Counted from the stretch's first letter, positions 16,409 through 25,793 are shown. The stretch is DNA of 64,000 bases from JBBSJZ01 sp041751935 (GCA_041751935.1 JBGSIA010000212.1:1-64000); one strand, 5' to 3'. The notes: generated from the sequence alone by a model not told the origin. Translations and numbers: made by a program.

Positions 16409-17815
16409 ATGAACATGCTCAAAACCTTCTCAATCGTATCCGTTCTTTGCTTCGCCACATCCACTGTTCTGTCGCAACCGCCCGGCGGAGGAGATCGTGG
16501 CGGCGACCAAGGAGGTGACCGTGGCGGCTTCCGTGGAGGTCCCCCAGGAGGTGACGGTGGCGGATTTCGTGGTGGACCTCCCGGAGGTGATGGTGGCGGT
16601 TTTCGTGGTGGACCTCCCGGAGGTGATGGTGGTGGTTTTCGTGGCGGACCTCCCGGCGGCGGTGAAAGGGGCGCGTTTGATCCCGCCAGTTTCTTGAGCC
16701 GGCTGGATGCCAACGGTAACGGCATGATTGACCCCGAAGAGCAACAGGGGCCGGCGCAATTCATGATTAGCCGGATGCAACAACAGGGTTTAAAAGTCGA
16801 GCCGGGCAAGCCGATTCCTCTGAAAACGATCACCAAGGCGTTTGAAGAGATGCGAAAGTCGCGTGAATCTGGAGGCGATAGCGGAAGCGACAGAAGCGAT
16901 CCTCGTGCGAGTGCCGATTCACTCGAGCCAGAATTGCTGGTGCCTGGCTTCGGTATGCCGCTTGAGGAAATGCCGGTGCCGCTATTGGGCTTTGGCGCCG
17001 CTGCGGAAATGCTAGCAATGCCCGTTTCGCCAGAGGATACTCGCGAGGCGGAAGAGCGAATGCGACGTTATGACGGAAACAAAGACGGTTTTCTGAGCAA
17101 GCAGGAAGTGAGCCGACTTTCAGGTTCACCGATGGATTTTGATCGCAATCGCGATGGAAAACTTTCCATTAGCGAGCTGGCGGTGCGCTACGCACGACGC
17201 CGTGAGAGCGAAGAAAGTGATCGCGACCGCAATCGTAACGATGATCGTCGCAACCGCGACTCGGAACAAACCGTGAGCATTCCCGACGTTTATGGCGGTC
17301 GAAAGTCGTACCGAGTAACGGCGGGCGATGCCGTATCAGGCCTACCCGGTTGGTTCACCGACAAAGACAGCAGTGGCGACCAGCAGGTCTCGATGGCTGA
17401 ATACGCGTCACTATGGAACGACGATCTCGTCACCGAGTTCTTTTCGTTTGACCTCAATGGCGATGGAGTGATCACCGAGTCCGAGTGTTTGCGTGCCGTC
17501 AATCAAGGGTCTCAAGCAACCTCGTCGGCATCGAGTACGCCGAGCATGGGATCTGCTCCTTCGCCGACGAGCAACTCTCCGCCATCGCAAGGTTCCACTA
17601 TCCAGCAGATCGTGTCCGTGGGGCCGCCTGACGACAAAACGATCAAATACGCCGAAAAAATCATTGCGAGATACGACACGAACAAAGATGGTGCGATTAC
17701 TGCCGCGGAGTGGAAAACGATGCTGATGGACCCGTCACCAGCAGACGCCAATCGAGATGGCCGAATCACTATTCTCGAATACGCGAACTATATGCAGCAA
17801 AGGTCCAAGCGATAG
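16409..17815 (+). CDS. Secreted EF-hand calcium-binding protein with Gly-rich repeats
   Basis: 468 residues. A signal peptide (MNMLKTFSIVSVLCFATSTVLSQ, cleavage near 23) is followed by a Gly/Arg/Asp/Pro-rich repetitive stretch (about 25-90). Then at least seven EF-hand loops of the DxNxDGxI type can be read: DANGNGMID, DGNKDGFLS, DRNRDGKLS, DSSGDQQVS, DLNGDGVIT, DTNKDGAIT and DANRDGRIT. Most contain the Asp-x-Asn-x-Asp calcium ligands. Polar Arg/Asp and Ser/Pro linkers separate them. It likely binds calcium outside the cytoplasm; such EF-hand proteins are frequent in planctomycetes. It is convergent with tig. Confidence 0.8.
   Translation: MNMLKTFSIVSVLCFATSTVLSQPPGGGDRGGDQGGDRGGFRGGPPGGDGGGFRGGPPGGDGGGFRGGPPGGDGGGFRGGPPGGGERGAFDPASFLSRLDANGNGMIDPEEQQGPAQFMISRMQQQGLKVEPGKPIPLKTITKAFEEMRKSRESGGDSGSDRSDPRASADSLEPELLVPGFGMPLEEMPVPLLGFGAAAEMLAMPVSPEDTREAEERMRRYDGNKDGFLSKQEVSRLSGSPMDFDRNRDGKLSISELAVRYARRRESEESDRDRNRNDDRRNRDSEQTVSIPDVYGGRKSYRVTAGDAVSGLPGWFTDKDSSGDQQVSMAEYASLWNDDLVTEFFSFDLNGDGVITESECLRAVNQGSQATSSASSTPSMGSAPSPTSNSPPSQGSTIQQIVSVGPPDDKTIKYAEKIIARYDTNKDGAITAAEWKTMLMDPSPADANRDGRITILEYANYMQQRSKR
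16523..16666 (+). repeat. Four tandem 36-bp units encoding Gly-rich 12-mers
   Basis: Inside the EF-hand gene, four imperfect 36-base units at 16523-16558, 16559-16594, 16595-16630 and 16631-16666 encode GGFRGGPPGGDG-like 12-mers. The last copy is changed at its end (Gly-Gly-Glu-Arg). Copy number change by slippage is expected in such DNA. The segment makes a flexible Gly/Pro spacer just after the signal peptide. Confidence 0.85.
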
Positions 17816-17940
17816 TCAGCCTCAAGATTTGGACAGTCTATCGCTAACGTACAACTTGCAGTGTTTCAGCCGACACTGAGCCGTGAGGGTAAACCCCCAG
17901 ATGTCTCCGGCAATAAACCGCAAAGCTTACGTCAAGGAGC

Positions 17941-19452
17941 TTAATCCTTGTCTTTATCCTTTTCCTTCTCGGTGCCGGGCACGACGTTATCATCGTATTT
18001 GGCCTCAGGAATTGCCGCGTCGTCCTTCGTGCGAACAACGTTGTGATAGACAGCGAATTCATCTTCTTCGCCGACTTGGGACAGCTTCTCAACCGGCAAT
18101 TCCGTCACGTTCGCGAACTCAATGATTTTGTCGATCACTTTACGTTCGACAATTTGGTTACGCAGCGCATCCATTTGGCCTGATTTCTCCAGCCGTGCCC
18201 GAACTTTACGTTCCGGCATATCGCTTTGCTGGGCAATCAATTCAATTTCGGCATCATAGTCGTTTGGTTCGGCGTCGATGTGCTCCTCCTCGGCGATTTG
18301 CTCCAGGATAAAGTGTTCTCGAAGAGCGGTTTCCGTTGTCGCTTGAGCATTTCGGCGGCTGGCGTTGACGTATCGGCGAATGTGCTCTTCATCAAACCCG
18401 CTGCGACGAAGTTCGAGCACTTTTCGCTCAAGTTCCCGAACCGTTTGACGCTTTACCAGATCCGGTGGCAATTCGAAATCTGCTGACCCGGCTAGAAGTT
18501 GGACAACGGTCTTGCGAACGGCTTGCTGCGTCCGGTAATCCGCTTGTCGCTGTAGCGAGTCACGAACAAAAGATCGCAACTCATCCTCGGATTCAAAGTC
18601 ACCAAGTTCTTCGAGGAACGCATCGGTCATCTCGGGATTCTCGCGTTTGAGCACCTCGACGACCTGGAATGACACCGTGACTTCTTTGCCCCGCAGGGAT
18701 TCATCAGCGACGGAATCGCTCAAGGTAACGGTGCTACTGCGAGTTTCGCCCTCGGTCACACCGGACATGAGACTGCCGAAGTCTGCACATGTTGCGTCCG
18801 AAAAGCTTAAACTTGACTGCAACGTGACTCGTTCCTCGTCCATCGTGCTTAGCGTTTTGCCATCGAGCGTGAACGTAGCTGTAATCAGCAACTTGTCGCC
18901 CATCTGTGCTGGCTCATCGGTGGCTTCCAGCGTGGCATAGCGGGCCAGCACACGATCTAAAGCCGCCTGTACGTCGGCGTCGTCAATTGTTTCAACAGGC
19001 TTTTCAAATGCCATTCCCTGCCACTTAGGCGTAGCGAATTCGGGGCGTACTTCGACCGAGAACTGATACTTGAAGTCGCCTTCTTCGGGCAATTCGATCG
19101 ATTCGTAATCAAAATTCGGTTCGCTGATCGCCGAAAACTCCTGTCGCTCAGTCACCTGCGTCAGGCTATCCATCAACAACGCCCCTTTGACCTGTTCCTT
19201 CACGCGATCGCGGAATTGCTTCTCGACTAGTTTTCGCGGGGCGCGTCCAGCACGAAAGCCTGGTACCTGGGCGTCAGGAACCAAATCGTCGTAGGCTTCC
19301 TTCAAATAGCGAGTGACCTCCGCTTGCGGGATCGTAACGATCACCTCGCGAAGGCATGCCTGCGGGCTTTCGACCGACACTTCCAACTGAATCGGCTTTT
19401 TTTCCGTTCCGGACGGCTGCATCGTGGCTTCAGGCTCTGTGGAGGTGGACAT
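17941..19452 (-). CDS. tig: Trigger factor (ribosome-associated chaperone/prolyl isomerase)
   Basis: 503 residues, ribosome-binding chaperone that meets nascent chains. The N-terminal ribosome-binding signature is visible as VPGFRAGRAPRKLVEKQF (about 63-80), the FKBP-type domain follows with weaker similarity (about 165-260), and the long helical C-terminal arms include LAGSADFELPPDLVKR and IAEEEHIDAEPNDYDAEIELIAQQ. Usual length is about 430-460; the excess is a polar N-terminal stretch and a charged tail ending EKEKDKDKD. Start ATG 19452. No clpP/clpX follow in the window, which differs from many bacteria where tig-clpP-clpX is conserved. Confidence 0.92.
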   Translation of the reverse strand: MSTSTEPEATMQPSGTEKKPIQLEVSVESPQACLREVIVTIPQAEVTRYLKEAYDDLVPDAQVPGFRAGRAPRKLVEKQFRDRVKEQVKGALLMDSLTQVTERQEFSAISEPNFDYESIELPEEGDFKYQFSVEVRPEFATPKWQGMAFEKPVETIDDADVQAALDRVLARYATLEATDEPAQMGDKLLITATFTLDGKTLSTMDEERVTLQSSLSFSDATCADFGSLMSGVTEGETRSSTVTLSDSVADESLRGKEVTVSFQVVEVLKRENPEMTDAFLEELGDFESEDELRSFVRDSLQRQADYRTQQAVRKTVVQLLAGSADFELPPDLVKRQTVRELERKVLELRRSGFDEEHIRRYVNASRRNAQATTETALREHFILEQIAEEEHIDAEPNDYDAEIELIAQQSDMPERKVRARLEKSGQMDALRNQIVERKVIDKIIEFANVTELPVEKLSQVGEEDEFAVYHNVVRTKDDAAIPEAKYDDNVVPGTEKEKDKDKD

Positions 19453-19609
19453 CCTTTTTACGGACCTCTGGTCGAATTCTTGAGAGAGTTGTGTGGGTAA
19501 TCCCGAGATTTTAGCGATTCAGTCAAGAATCGAATAGGTCCAAGTTGCGGCTTTTGCGGGGGCGAAGAAAAGTGAACGGCCGGACACATCTGCCTTCTCG
19601 CAACGACTC

Positions 19610-19637
19610 TTGCGAGTTTAAAAGGTATGCTTATACT
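19610..19637 (+). promoter_or_regulatory. Candidate sigma70-type promoter upstream of tRNA-Gly
   Basis: TTGCGA (19610-19615) and TATACT (19632-19637) are separated by 16 bases. It lies about 140 bases before the tRNA-Gly gene on the same strand in the 327-base gap between tig and the tRNA. A long leader or another small transcript would be made. The match is by eye only. Confidence 0.4.
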
Positions 19638-19665
19638 GCTTCGAATCGTTATCGGAGGCACGACG

Positions 19666-19693
19666 CTTGCCAAACAAGCCTTGCCAAACAAGC
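19666..19693 (+). repeat. Two tandem 14-bp copies, each a small hairpin
   Basis: The unit cttgccaaacaagc occurs twice back to back (19666-19679 and 19680-19693), followed by CTTG of a third start. Each unit can fold as CTTG-ccaaa-CAAG. It lies between the candidate promoter and tRNA-Gly. Confidence 0.7.
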
Positions 19694-19779
19694 CTTGAGC
19701 AAGGGTGCATCAGAATTGGTCTCAAATGGGCTTGCCACCGACGACTTCCGGCAATAACCTTTGCAAACTACCCAAACAT

Positions 19780-19852
19780 GCGGCTGTAGCTCAGTTGGTA
19801 GAGCATCACGTTGCCAACGTGATTGTCGTCGGTTCGAGTCCGATCAGCCGCT
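19780..19852 (+). tRNA. tRNA-Gly (GCC)
   Basis: A 73-base cloverleaf: acceptor GCGGCTG (19780-19786) pairs with CAGCCGC (19845-19851), D-arm contains AGCTCAGTTGGTAGAGC, the anticodon stem TCACG/CGTGA encloses the loop with anticodon GCC, and the T-arm holds GGTTCGAGTCC. Discriminator base is T and CCA is not encoded. It reads glycine codons GGC and GGU. Confidence 0.96.
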
Positions 19853-19988
19853 CTTCTTTTTGCTCCACGTGCGATTTTTTTGAGCACGTGCGGTGGTTCG
19901 TTTACTTTTAATTGCCCCACCTGAATCAATACCCGTCGCTGGTGGTTGCGACCGGATTCAGGCACTCTAAACCACAAATGCAAAGCGT

Positions 19989-20036
19989 AAAAAACGAGTG
20001 GGACGAGCCTTGCAGTTCGTCCCACTGTCGTTTTTA
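19989..20036 (-). terminator. Bidirectional rho-independent terminator (HU-like gene and tRNA side)
   Basis: GTGGGACGA (19998-20006) pairs with TCGTCCCAC (20017-20025), a 9-bp stem extended by AACG/CGTT outside it. Six A precede it and five T follow (20031-20035), so it can end the minus-strand HU-like transcript and plus-strand transcription from the tRNA side. Confidence 0.82.
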
Positions 20037-20048
20037 TCCAATCATCGA

Positions 20049-20375
20049 TTAGATCATTTCTTTCAGTGCCTTGAGCGGTCGGATGGTGACCTTCTTGCTC
20101 GCGGGCTTAGGATCGAGCCAAATTTCGCTTCCGTCAGCCGGGTTGCGGCCCTTACGTTTGGGCTTAGCAGGAACATCGCGACGGATGATCTTGCACAAGC
20201 CTGGGATCGTGAACTGACCCGGTCCAGCCTTCGCCAGAGCCTTTTCAATTTCAAGTGTCAGCGCGTCGAAGACGGCTGCAACGTCCTTCTTTGGCAACTG
20301 AGTTTCCTCAGCGATGTTTGCCACAATTTGGGTCTTAGTGGGTGCCTTTTTGGGCGCGGGCGCGGCCTTGGCCAT
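20049..20375 (-). CDS. HU/IHF-family DNA-binding protein
   Basis: 108 residues from the ATG at 20373-20375; the longer upstream frame has no similarity. A Lys/Ala/Pro-rich N-terminal tail (AKAAPAPKKAP) precedes the HU fold: IVANIAEETQLPKKDVAAVFDAL (helices), then FTIPGLCKIIRRDVPAKPKRKGRNP (beta arm, with the RNP signature region) and the closing KKVTIRPLKALKE. It bends and compacts DNA in the nucleoid. The RNPADGSEIWLDP arm differs slightly from the standard RNPxTGE; the basic leader extension is typical of planctomycete HU-like proteins. It is followed by a strong terminator. Confidence 0.88.
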   Translation of the reverse strand: MAKAAPAPKKAPTKTQIVANIAEETQLPKKDVAAVFDALTLEIEKALAKAGPGQFTIPGLCKIIRRDVPAKPKRKGRNPADGSEIWLDPKPASKKVTIRPLKALKEMI

Positions 20376-20570
20376 TTGCGAGAACCTTTGTTGAGCTAGG
20401 TGAAATAAGTAATCGCGCGATTTTGCGACCAACTCCGTCGTTGGATAACGGCAAAGTGTTATTCCCCCCAGCGATTCCACGCAACCCGGCTTTGGCCAAA
20501 AAACCAATGATTTCGGGGCTTTTTTAGATAGGGGTTGACTGCGAGCTCACATTGAGTTTGCTCACCAGCC

Positions 20571-23500
20571 TCAAATCTCACTTCGCAGAACCGCATCAAT
20601 GGACTCAGAATCCAAATGATCAAGGCGAGTTTGGGACTCTGCAACTTGATCCGCTGCCGTCGATTGAAGCGTTAACGAAGGCAATAAATCGTCCATCGCG
20701 GCATCGACGTTTTCGCTCAAATCGCTAGTAAAACCGGATGCTAATGCACGACTGGGTGACGAGACGACTTCTGGCACAAATACATCTGCTTGAGTGATCG
20801 AAGTGCTCGCTACGGATGCGGGCGAACTGAGTTGGCTTCCCAGTAACAGTTCCGATGCGCCGACGTCACTGCTGGTTTCTGTGAGCTGCATCGCCATGTT
20901 TGATTGAGACGAAAGCTGCTCGCCTTCAGCGAGCGATGACATCACAGCAGAGTTCGAACCTTGAGCGGAAGCCGTTGAAGTACTTCCACCGTTGGTTGGA
21001 TTGAACGTCACGTCGTCGGACTCAACACTGATACGTATCAATCGCATGTCGCCAACTTGCGCTCGCACTTGAACTCGCGGATCGTTGACCGCAGGCACTG
21101 ATGCGCTGATATCAGCGCCGCTTGAATTCTTGCCCGTGATTGTCAGATTACTGCCCGATGCATCCAACTGGAGCGAGGGACTGAAGATCGTATCTGTGGC
21201 GGCTGAAACTTGCGCAAACGCACTGGATTGTCCCGGCGCAACGGATGCAAGAATCGACTTGCGCGGTGCTGAACCGAACCAGTCGCTCATCGAAACATAC
21301 TTGGCACGCAATGGACCCAAATTGGGTGTCACCGAGAGACCCTGGGCGCTCGTCGCATCAACAGTCGTCGGCACCGAGAGTGGAATACTTTGTGGCGTAT
21401 CGCCGTTTTGAAGGAACGGAATCGCCGGTATTGAAACGTTGTATTCTCCCGGTAATACATTGTCGAACATGGCGTTCCCATCGACAACCTGCAACTGCTT
21501 GCTGACTGAGGCACCGAGCGCATCGGTACCTTCCAGGCGGAATGCGAATGCTCCAAACATATCCGCTGACTGGTCAAAATTCACCATAATGTCGACTTGA
21601 TTGAAGTCGTTGATATTGACGGTGATCGTTCCTGTGCTTGTTAGTGTGCTGCCATCTCCGACGGTAAACGTAATCGTATCCGTTGAATTGCCATTCGTTG
21701 TCGATGCCACCGGGGTGTAGAAAATTTGGCTGCCATCGGTGCTCACTCGTACTGTCGCCCCGTTCGGTGACGTTGACGCAGTCGTGAAGCGAAGCGTTTC
21801 GCCGGAGTCAACGTTCGTCGGCAGATCACTGACCGACAATAGCAACGTTTCACCACCAGCGCGGAACACATTCTTTGTCGGACTGGTTGTCGGCGGTGCA
21901 TCGTTAACGGCGGTCACCGTGAATGTCACCGTACCAATCGCTGAACCACCGCCACTATCGCGAATGGTGTAAGCGACAGTTTCGGTACCGCTAAAGTTGG
22001 CTGCCGGAGCGTAGAATATTTGTGAACCATCAGTGTTAGCTCGGGCCGTCCCGCCCTGACTCGGTGTGCCAACGGCAACGATTGTGAATGCTTGATTGGC
22101 AGCATCGCGAGTATCGTTGCTCGTGACGTTAATCAGTACTTCGCTGGCGTCTTCGATTACCGTTGCGGTATCATTCACGGCCGTCGGTGGTGGGTCGGTT
22201 GATCGAACCGTTACCGTGACTTGTACGTCACGCGTCAGGGAGCCATCGCTGAGCGTATACGTGAACGTGTCGCTACCTGTGAAACCCGCGGCTGGCTGAT
22301 AGTTGACGCGGTTGCCGGCGGCATTGACTGAAATTGTCGAACCAGCACTTGAATTTACGACTCGGGTGATCCGCAGTGTTTCGCCTTCGTCAGGTGCTGA
22401 ACTGTCGTTTGCCAAGACGTCCAACTCAGTCGAGGCTGTGTCCTGATCAACGGTGAATGTATCCGCTGTGCCCGTCGGCGGGTCGTTCACGGGAGTGACA
22501 GTCACCGTCACGCTGTTGGTTTGATTCGCGCCGGCCAAGCTCGCCGTGTACGTGAATACCGCCGTTCCATTGAAATTTGCTGCCGGAGTGAACTGCACCT
22601 GATTGCCGCTCTGAGTGACGCTGCCGCCTACTGTTGGCTGAGTCACGGCGGTAACGGTGAGAGTGCCCGAGCCACTTGTGTTCGTGTCGTTAGCAAGCAC
22701 ATTGATCGTTGTCGCTGCGGAATCTTCAGCAACGGTGACCGAATCCGGTGCCGTCGTAAAGTTCTGGCCTATCGCCAGCGAGACGCTGTTGTAACCGACG
22801 TCTTCCGCAGCAATTTGGTTATCTACCAAGTACAGCAGGACTTCGCTATTGACCGCCTCGGCCGGTTCGCTACGAATGTTGACATTGCCTGCCGCTAATG
22901 CACGCATTCGCACTGTCGCAACCAGCGATTCACGGTCGCCCGAAGGCACGGTGTCCGTTTTCGCCGCTCCTAACTCGTCGATCAAGCCCGTCGAGAACAC
23001 TCCACCTCGTTGCGTCGTGAATCCGGGCCCATATTGAATCGGCGTGCTCGCCACCGGCTGAACCAACGTACTATCAAACAAGATATCGGCAGCGGCCGCG
23101 AAAATACCACGACGATTAAACCCCCCGCGAGCGTCGATGCCAAACATCTGCAGCAAGAATTCATCACCAACATTCACGTTGCTGATCGGATTGCCTTGCA
23201 GGTCCGTAATCTGCAGTTCGATTTCCGCGGTGGGGATGGCACCCACAGTAACTGTGAACGACTCCGTGCGAACGTTGCCCGCACGATCGGTAAGCTCGAC
23301 TGTGAAAGTATTCGCTCCGGTCTGTGTCGCAGTCGGTGTCCAATTAATGACACCCGTACTGGAATTGATGGCCGCACCTGTAGGCATCGCGGTTAGCGAA
23401 TAAACCAGCCCGTTGCCTTCTTCGCTGCTAACCAAGTCCGCAACATAAGCGCGGCTTACATTCGCCAAGGTAGAAACGGATCCAACCACTGACGCAGGGT

Positions 23501-25442
23501 TGGTGCGGTCATAAATCAACTGCATCGCGGGCGACAATGAACTGGTGACTCCGTTCACTCGTTGTCGGGCGGCGATGCTGTAGGTCCCATCGCCCAAAGC
23601 CGCGATATTGTTCGTCGTAACGTTGACCGTTGTGCCGCTGGCAACGCCGGTTCCCAGCACGACGCCAGTATCCGAGCGAACTAACTCAACCGTCGCGCCG
23701 CTGGTGACGCCACTGACAGTGAACGTGAGCGAACCCGAGTTGGTGATGTTGTCGGTCGAGCTAGATCCCGTGTCGCTAGCCGCAATCAGATCGACTCCCG
23801 TAGGCGTCGCAACACCGGTTTGCTCGCCCTCAAAGCGGAAATTAACGGATTGCGTGTCGGCGTCGCTGGCCGCGTTACCTGTCACCCCAGGCCCAGGCCG
23901 GACACCGACAAGCACGCTCACGGTACCGACAAAATTGCTCGTCGGTGTTACCGTGACTAGTCCAGTGCTGGCGTTCACCGACGCGGTGGCGCCGCTGCTT
24001 CCGTTGACGACTGCCGTGTACGTCACAGCGTCTCCTTCAACGTCCACGCTTGAAAGTTGCAGTGTCGCTGGTGTGTTGACCGGCGTCACCGCAGGCGTGG
24101 CAATCGGGTTCAGGAACGGCTGGCTGTTGACCGTATCCGACGCGACCGTAACTGGAACCACTTCGCTGAAGGTTTGACCGGTCGAATTTGTGACGGTGAC
24201 TCGAACGTTGGTTGTCCCGGTCGCATTGCTCTTGGCCTTGAGCATGATCACCGAGTTTTCAATATCGTTAAAGACGTCGACTGAGTTAATTGTGATGGCG
24301 GTAGTCGGCTTTCCCGAACCATCGACGGCCATGTTACTAATCGCTTCCCGCACTTTCTCACCTTCGACCAATTGGCCGAAAATGGAGTGATTGAAATCCA
24401 GGTGCCGCGTTGGTGTTTCCGTGATAAAAAACTGTGAGTTGTTGGTGTCGTCACTAGTCTTAGCAAACGACAAAACACCACCGCGATTGTGCTGGAGGTC
24501 GGTATCGAAGTCGTCGTCAAAATTCCCCAGCGTCGAGCCACTGGTCCCGGTTCCAGTGGGGTCACCCGCCTGGATCACGAACCCATTGACGACCCGGTGG
24601 AAGATGATCCCATCATAAAAATTGCTGTTCGCCAGCTCGACGACGCGACCGGAGGCCGTCGGCGCGCGATCTTCGAATAATTCGAAAACCATGTCGCCGA
24701 ACCCATTCATGTCGATTCGAATCGAGCGATTCCCCGACAGCACGATCGCATCCAATAGTGCCGGATTATCGACACTGACCGTTACTGTCAACGGACCTCC
24801 GTTGGGATCATAGGCATCCACCGGAATGTGTAACGGCGAACCCGTCAGTACCGTTTGAGATCCGATCGTAGCGAACGAGGGTGTCTCACTTGTTGGAATC
24901 GAAACACCGCTACGCTGGCTCAGGGTCTGCAGACTTTGCACGCCGGTTAAGCGCGTACCGTCCGGGAATTCCCAAGTGGGAAACGTCTGGATTCCTTCGG
25001 AAACTCCAATCGAGTTCAGTTGCCGATCAGGTCCCGTTACTTCAATGAACGGTAAGAATTCTCCTCCATCCTGGAACAACTGCTTTTGTTCAGTGCAGAA
25101 TGGGCACCATTCGGCGCCGAAAAACTGTACCCCAGCTGCATCGAGCGCCTTAGCAAAGGCAACTAAGTCCTGCGCGGGCTCGCCCTCGGGCTGCCCAATT
25201 AGCTCAGACGTCGTCGTCGCCTGAGGCGTCGATGCCTGAGCTGATGCGGATGTATCGCTGCCAGTAGACAACAATTCAACATCGCCTGCCATCATTTGAC
25301 GCTGCTCCAGTGTCTCAAGGAGCAGGCGGCGAAGTCCCGTGCGAGCTTGTGGCTTGCCTTGCGAGTTAGCTCGGCGACCAGCCCCCAAGTTGATAGAGGC
25401 ATTTTTTGCTGCAGCGGAGGAGCGTGAAACGTTAGGACGCAT
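20571..25442 (-). CDS. Giant surface protein: thioredoxin-like, cyclophilin and cadherin-like repeats
   Basis: 1623 residues. An Arg-rich leader ends in LETLEQRQMMAGD (about 42-54), the anchor/sorting motif of large planctomycete surface proteins. A thioredoxin-like domain follows (about 95-180) with WCPFC at 112-116 and FPTW, like the soluble domain of VKOR fusions. A cyclophilin-type prolyl isomerase lies at about 238-390 (FHRVVNGFVIQAGDPTGTG, FFIT, FGQLVEGEKV). Ig/cadherin-like repeats occupy about 400-730, a cohesin-like domain about 735-890, and VCBS/cadherin-type repeats about 893-1290 (VNDPPTGTADTF, LANDSS, DTFTYTLSDGS). The C-terminus (about 1300-1623) is beta-rich then Ser/Ala-rich. 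It is probably cell-surface, with roles in disulfide and proline folding outside. It is the longest gene in the window. Confidence 0.85.
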   Translation of the reverse strand: MRPNVSRSSAAAKNASINLGAGRRANSQGKPQARTGLRRLLLETLEQRQMMAGDVELLSTGSDTSASAQASTPQATTTSELIGQPEGEPAQDLVAFAKALDAAGVQFFGAEWCPFCTEQKQLFQDGGEFLPFIEVTGPDRQLNSIGVSEGIQTFPTWEFPDGTRLTGVQSLQTLSQRSGVSIPTSETPSFATIGSQTVLTGSPLHIPVDAYDPNGGPLTVTVSVDNPALLDAIVLSGNRSIRIDMNGFGDMVFELFEDRAPTASGRVVELANSNFYDGIIFHRVVNGFVIQAGDPTGTGTSGSTLGNFDDDFDTDLQHNRGGVLSFAKTSDDTNNSQFFITETPTRHLDFNHSIFGQLVEGEKVREAISNMAVDGSGKPTTAITINSVDVFNDIENSVIMLKAKSNATGTTNVRVTVTNSTGQTFSEVVPVTVASDTVNSQPFLNPIATPAVTPVNTPATLQLSSVDVEGDAVTYTAVVNGSSGATASVNASTGLVTVTPTSNFVGTVSVLVGVRPGPGVTGNAASDADTQSVNFRFEGEQTGVATPTGVDLIAASDTGSSSTDNITNSGSLTFTVSGVTSGATVELVRSDTGVVLGTGVASGTTVNVTTNNIAALGDGTYSIAARQRVNGVTSSLSPAMQLIYDRTNPASVVGSVSTLANVSRAYVADLVSSEEGNGLVYSLTAMPTGAAINSSTGVINWTPTATQTGANTFTVELTDRAGNVRTESFTVTVGAIPTAEIELQITDLQGNPISNVNVGDEFLLQMFGIDARGGFNRRGIFAAAADILFDSTLVQPVASTPIQYGPGFTTQRGGVFSTGLIDELGAAKTDTVPSGDRESLVATVRMRALAAGNVNIRSEPAEAVNSEVLLYLVDNQIAAEDVGYNSVSLAIGQNFTTAPDSVTVAEDSAATTINVLANDTNTSGSGTLTVTAVTQPTVGGSVTQSGNQVQFTPAANFNGTAVFTYTASLAGANQTNSVTVTVTPVNDPPTGTADTFTVDQDTASTELDVLANDSSAPDEGETLRITRVVNSSAGSTISVNAAGNRVNYQPAAGFTGSDTFTYTLSDGSLTRDVQVTVTVRSTDPPPTAVNDTATVIEDASEVLINVTSNDTRDAANQAFTIVAVGTPSQGGTARANTDGSQIFYAPAANFSGTETVAYTIRDSGGGSAIGTVTFTVTAVNDAPPTTSPTKNVFRAGGETLLLSVSDLPTNVDSGETLRFTTASTSPNGATVRVSTDGSQIFYTPVASTTNGNSTDTITFTVGDGSTLTSTGTITVNINDFNQVDIMVNFDQSADMFGAFAFRLEGTDALGASVSKQLQVVDGNAMFDNVLPGEYNVSIPAIPFLQNGDTPQSIPLSVPTTVDATSAQGLSVTPNLGPLRAKYVSMSDWFGSAPRKSILASVAPGQSSAFAQVSAATDTIFSPSLQLDASGSNLTITGKNSSGADISASVPAVNDPRVQVRAQVGDMRLIRISVESDDVTFNPTNGGSTSTASAQGSNSAVMSSLAEGEQLSSQSNMAMQLTETSSDVGASELLLGSQLSSPASVASTSITQADVFVPEVVSSPSRALASGFTSDLSENVDAAMDDLLPSLTLQSTAADQVAESQTRLDHLDSESIDAVLRSEI

Positions 25443-25585
25443 AACCCAAAAGTCCCTGGTTGAACGCGGTGAACGCGAGTATTCAGCGAATGAAGCGATT
25501 TCTGTAAGTAAAGCCGGTCATCGGTCTGTCGTCGGCACGTCATAGTCGGCAAGACAATGAAATCCCGAGCAACCGTTACAGCTTG

Positions 25586-25653
25586 ACGTGGCGCCACGTG
25601 CTAAGGCTGTTTTCTGTATGGTTGTTCAGATAAGTGGCAGCATCCGATGCTGC
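25586..25653. repeat. Palindrome and hairpin in the 351-base gap upstream of the giant surface gene
   Basis: The gap 25443-25793 separates the giant gene's start from the yidD stop. It holds a perfect 14-bp palindrome ACGTGGCGCCACGT (25586-25599) and a 7-bp hairpin GCAGCAT-CCG-ATGCTGC (25637-25653). Neither is followed by a T run. The palindrome could be an operator for a dimeric regulator about 145 bases before the start codon. No confident promoter was read and no gene was seen in the rest of the gap. Confidence 0.4.
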
Positions 25654-25793
25654 TCATAAATAAGGGCGATCTTCGTGGTCGAAAATCACGATCCTGTCAT
25701 CAACTGCAATGCCTTGTGCATAGGACGCCTAAAGACGGCTTATTGTTCCCCCATTTTAACCGCGTCCAGCCCGGTTGGAAGCTTTGAACGGCT

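Noticed and set aside
16402..16836. Minus-strand Pro-rich ORF opposite the Gly-rich repeats
   Set aside because: It is a shadow of the repeat region; its low-complexity PPGGPPRKPP pattern is a mirror of the plus strand.
19866..19890. Inverted repeat CACGTGC/GCACGTG after tRNA-Gly as terminator
   Set aside because: The T run is in the loop, not after the stem; the true terminator-like element is at 19989-20036.
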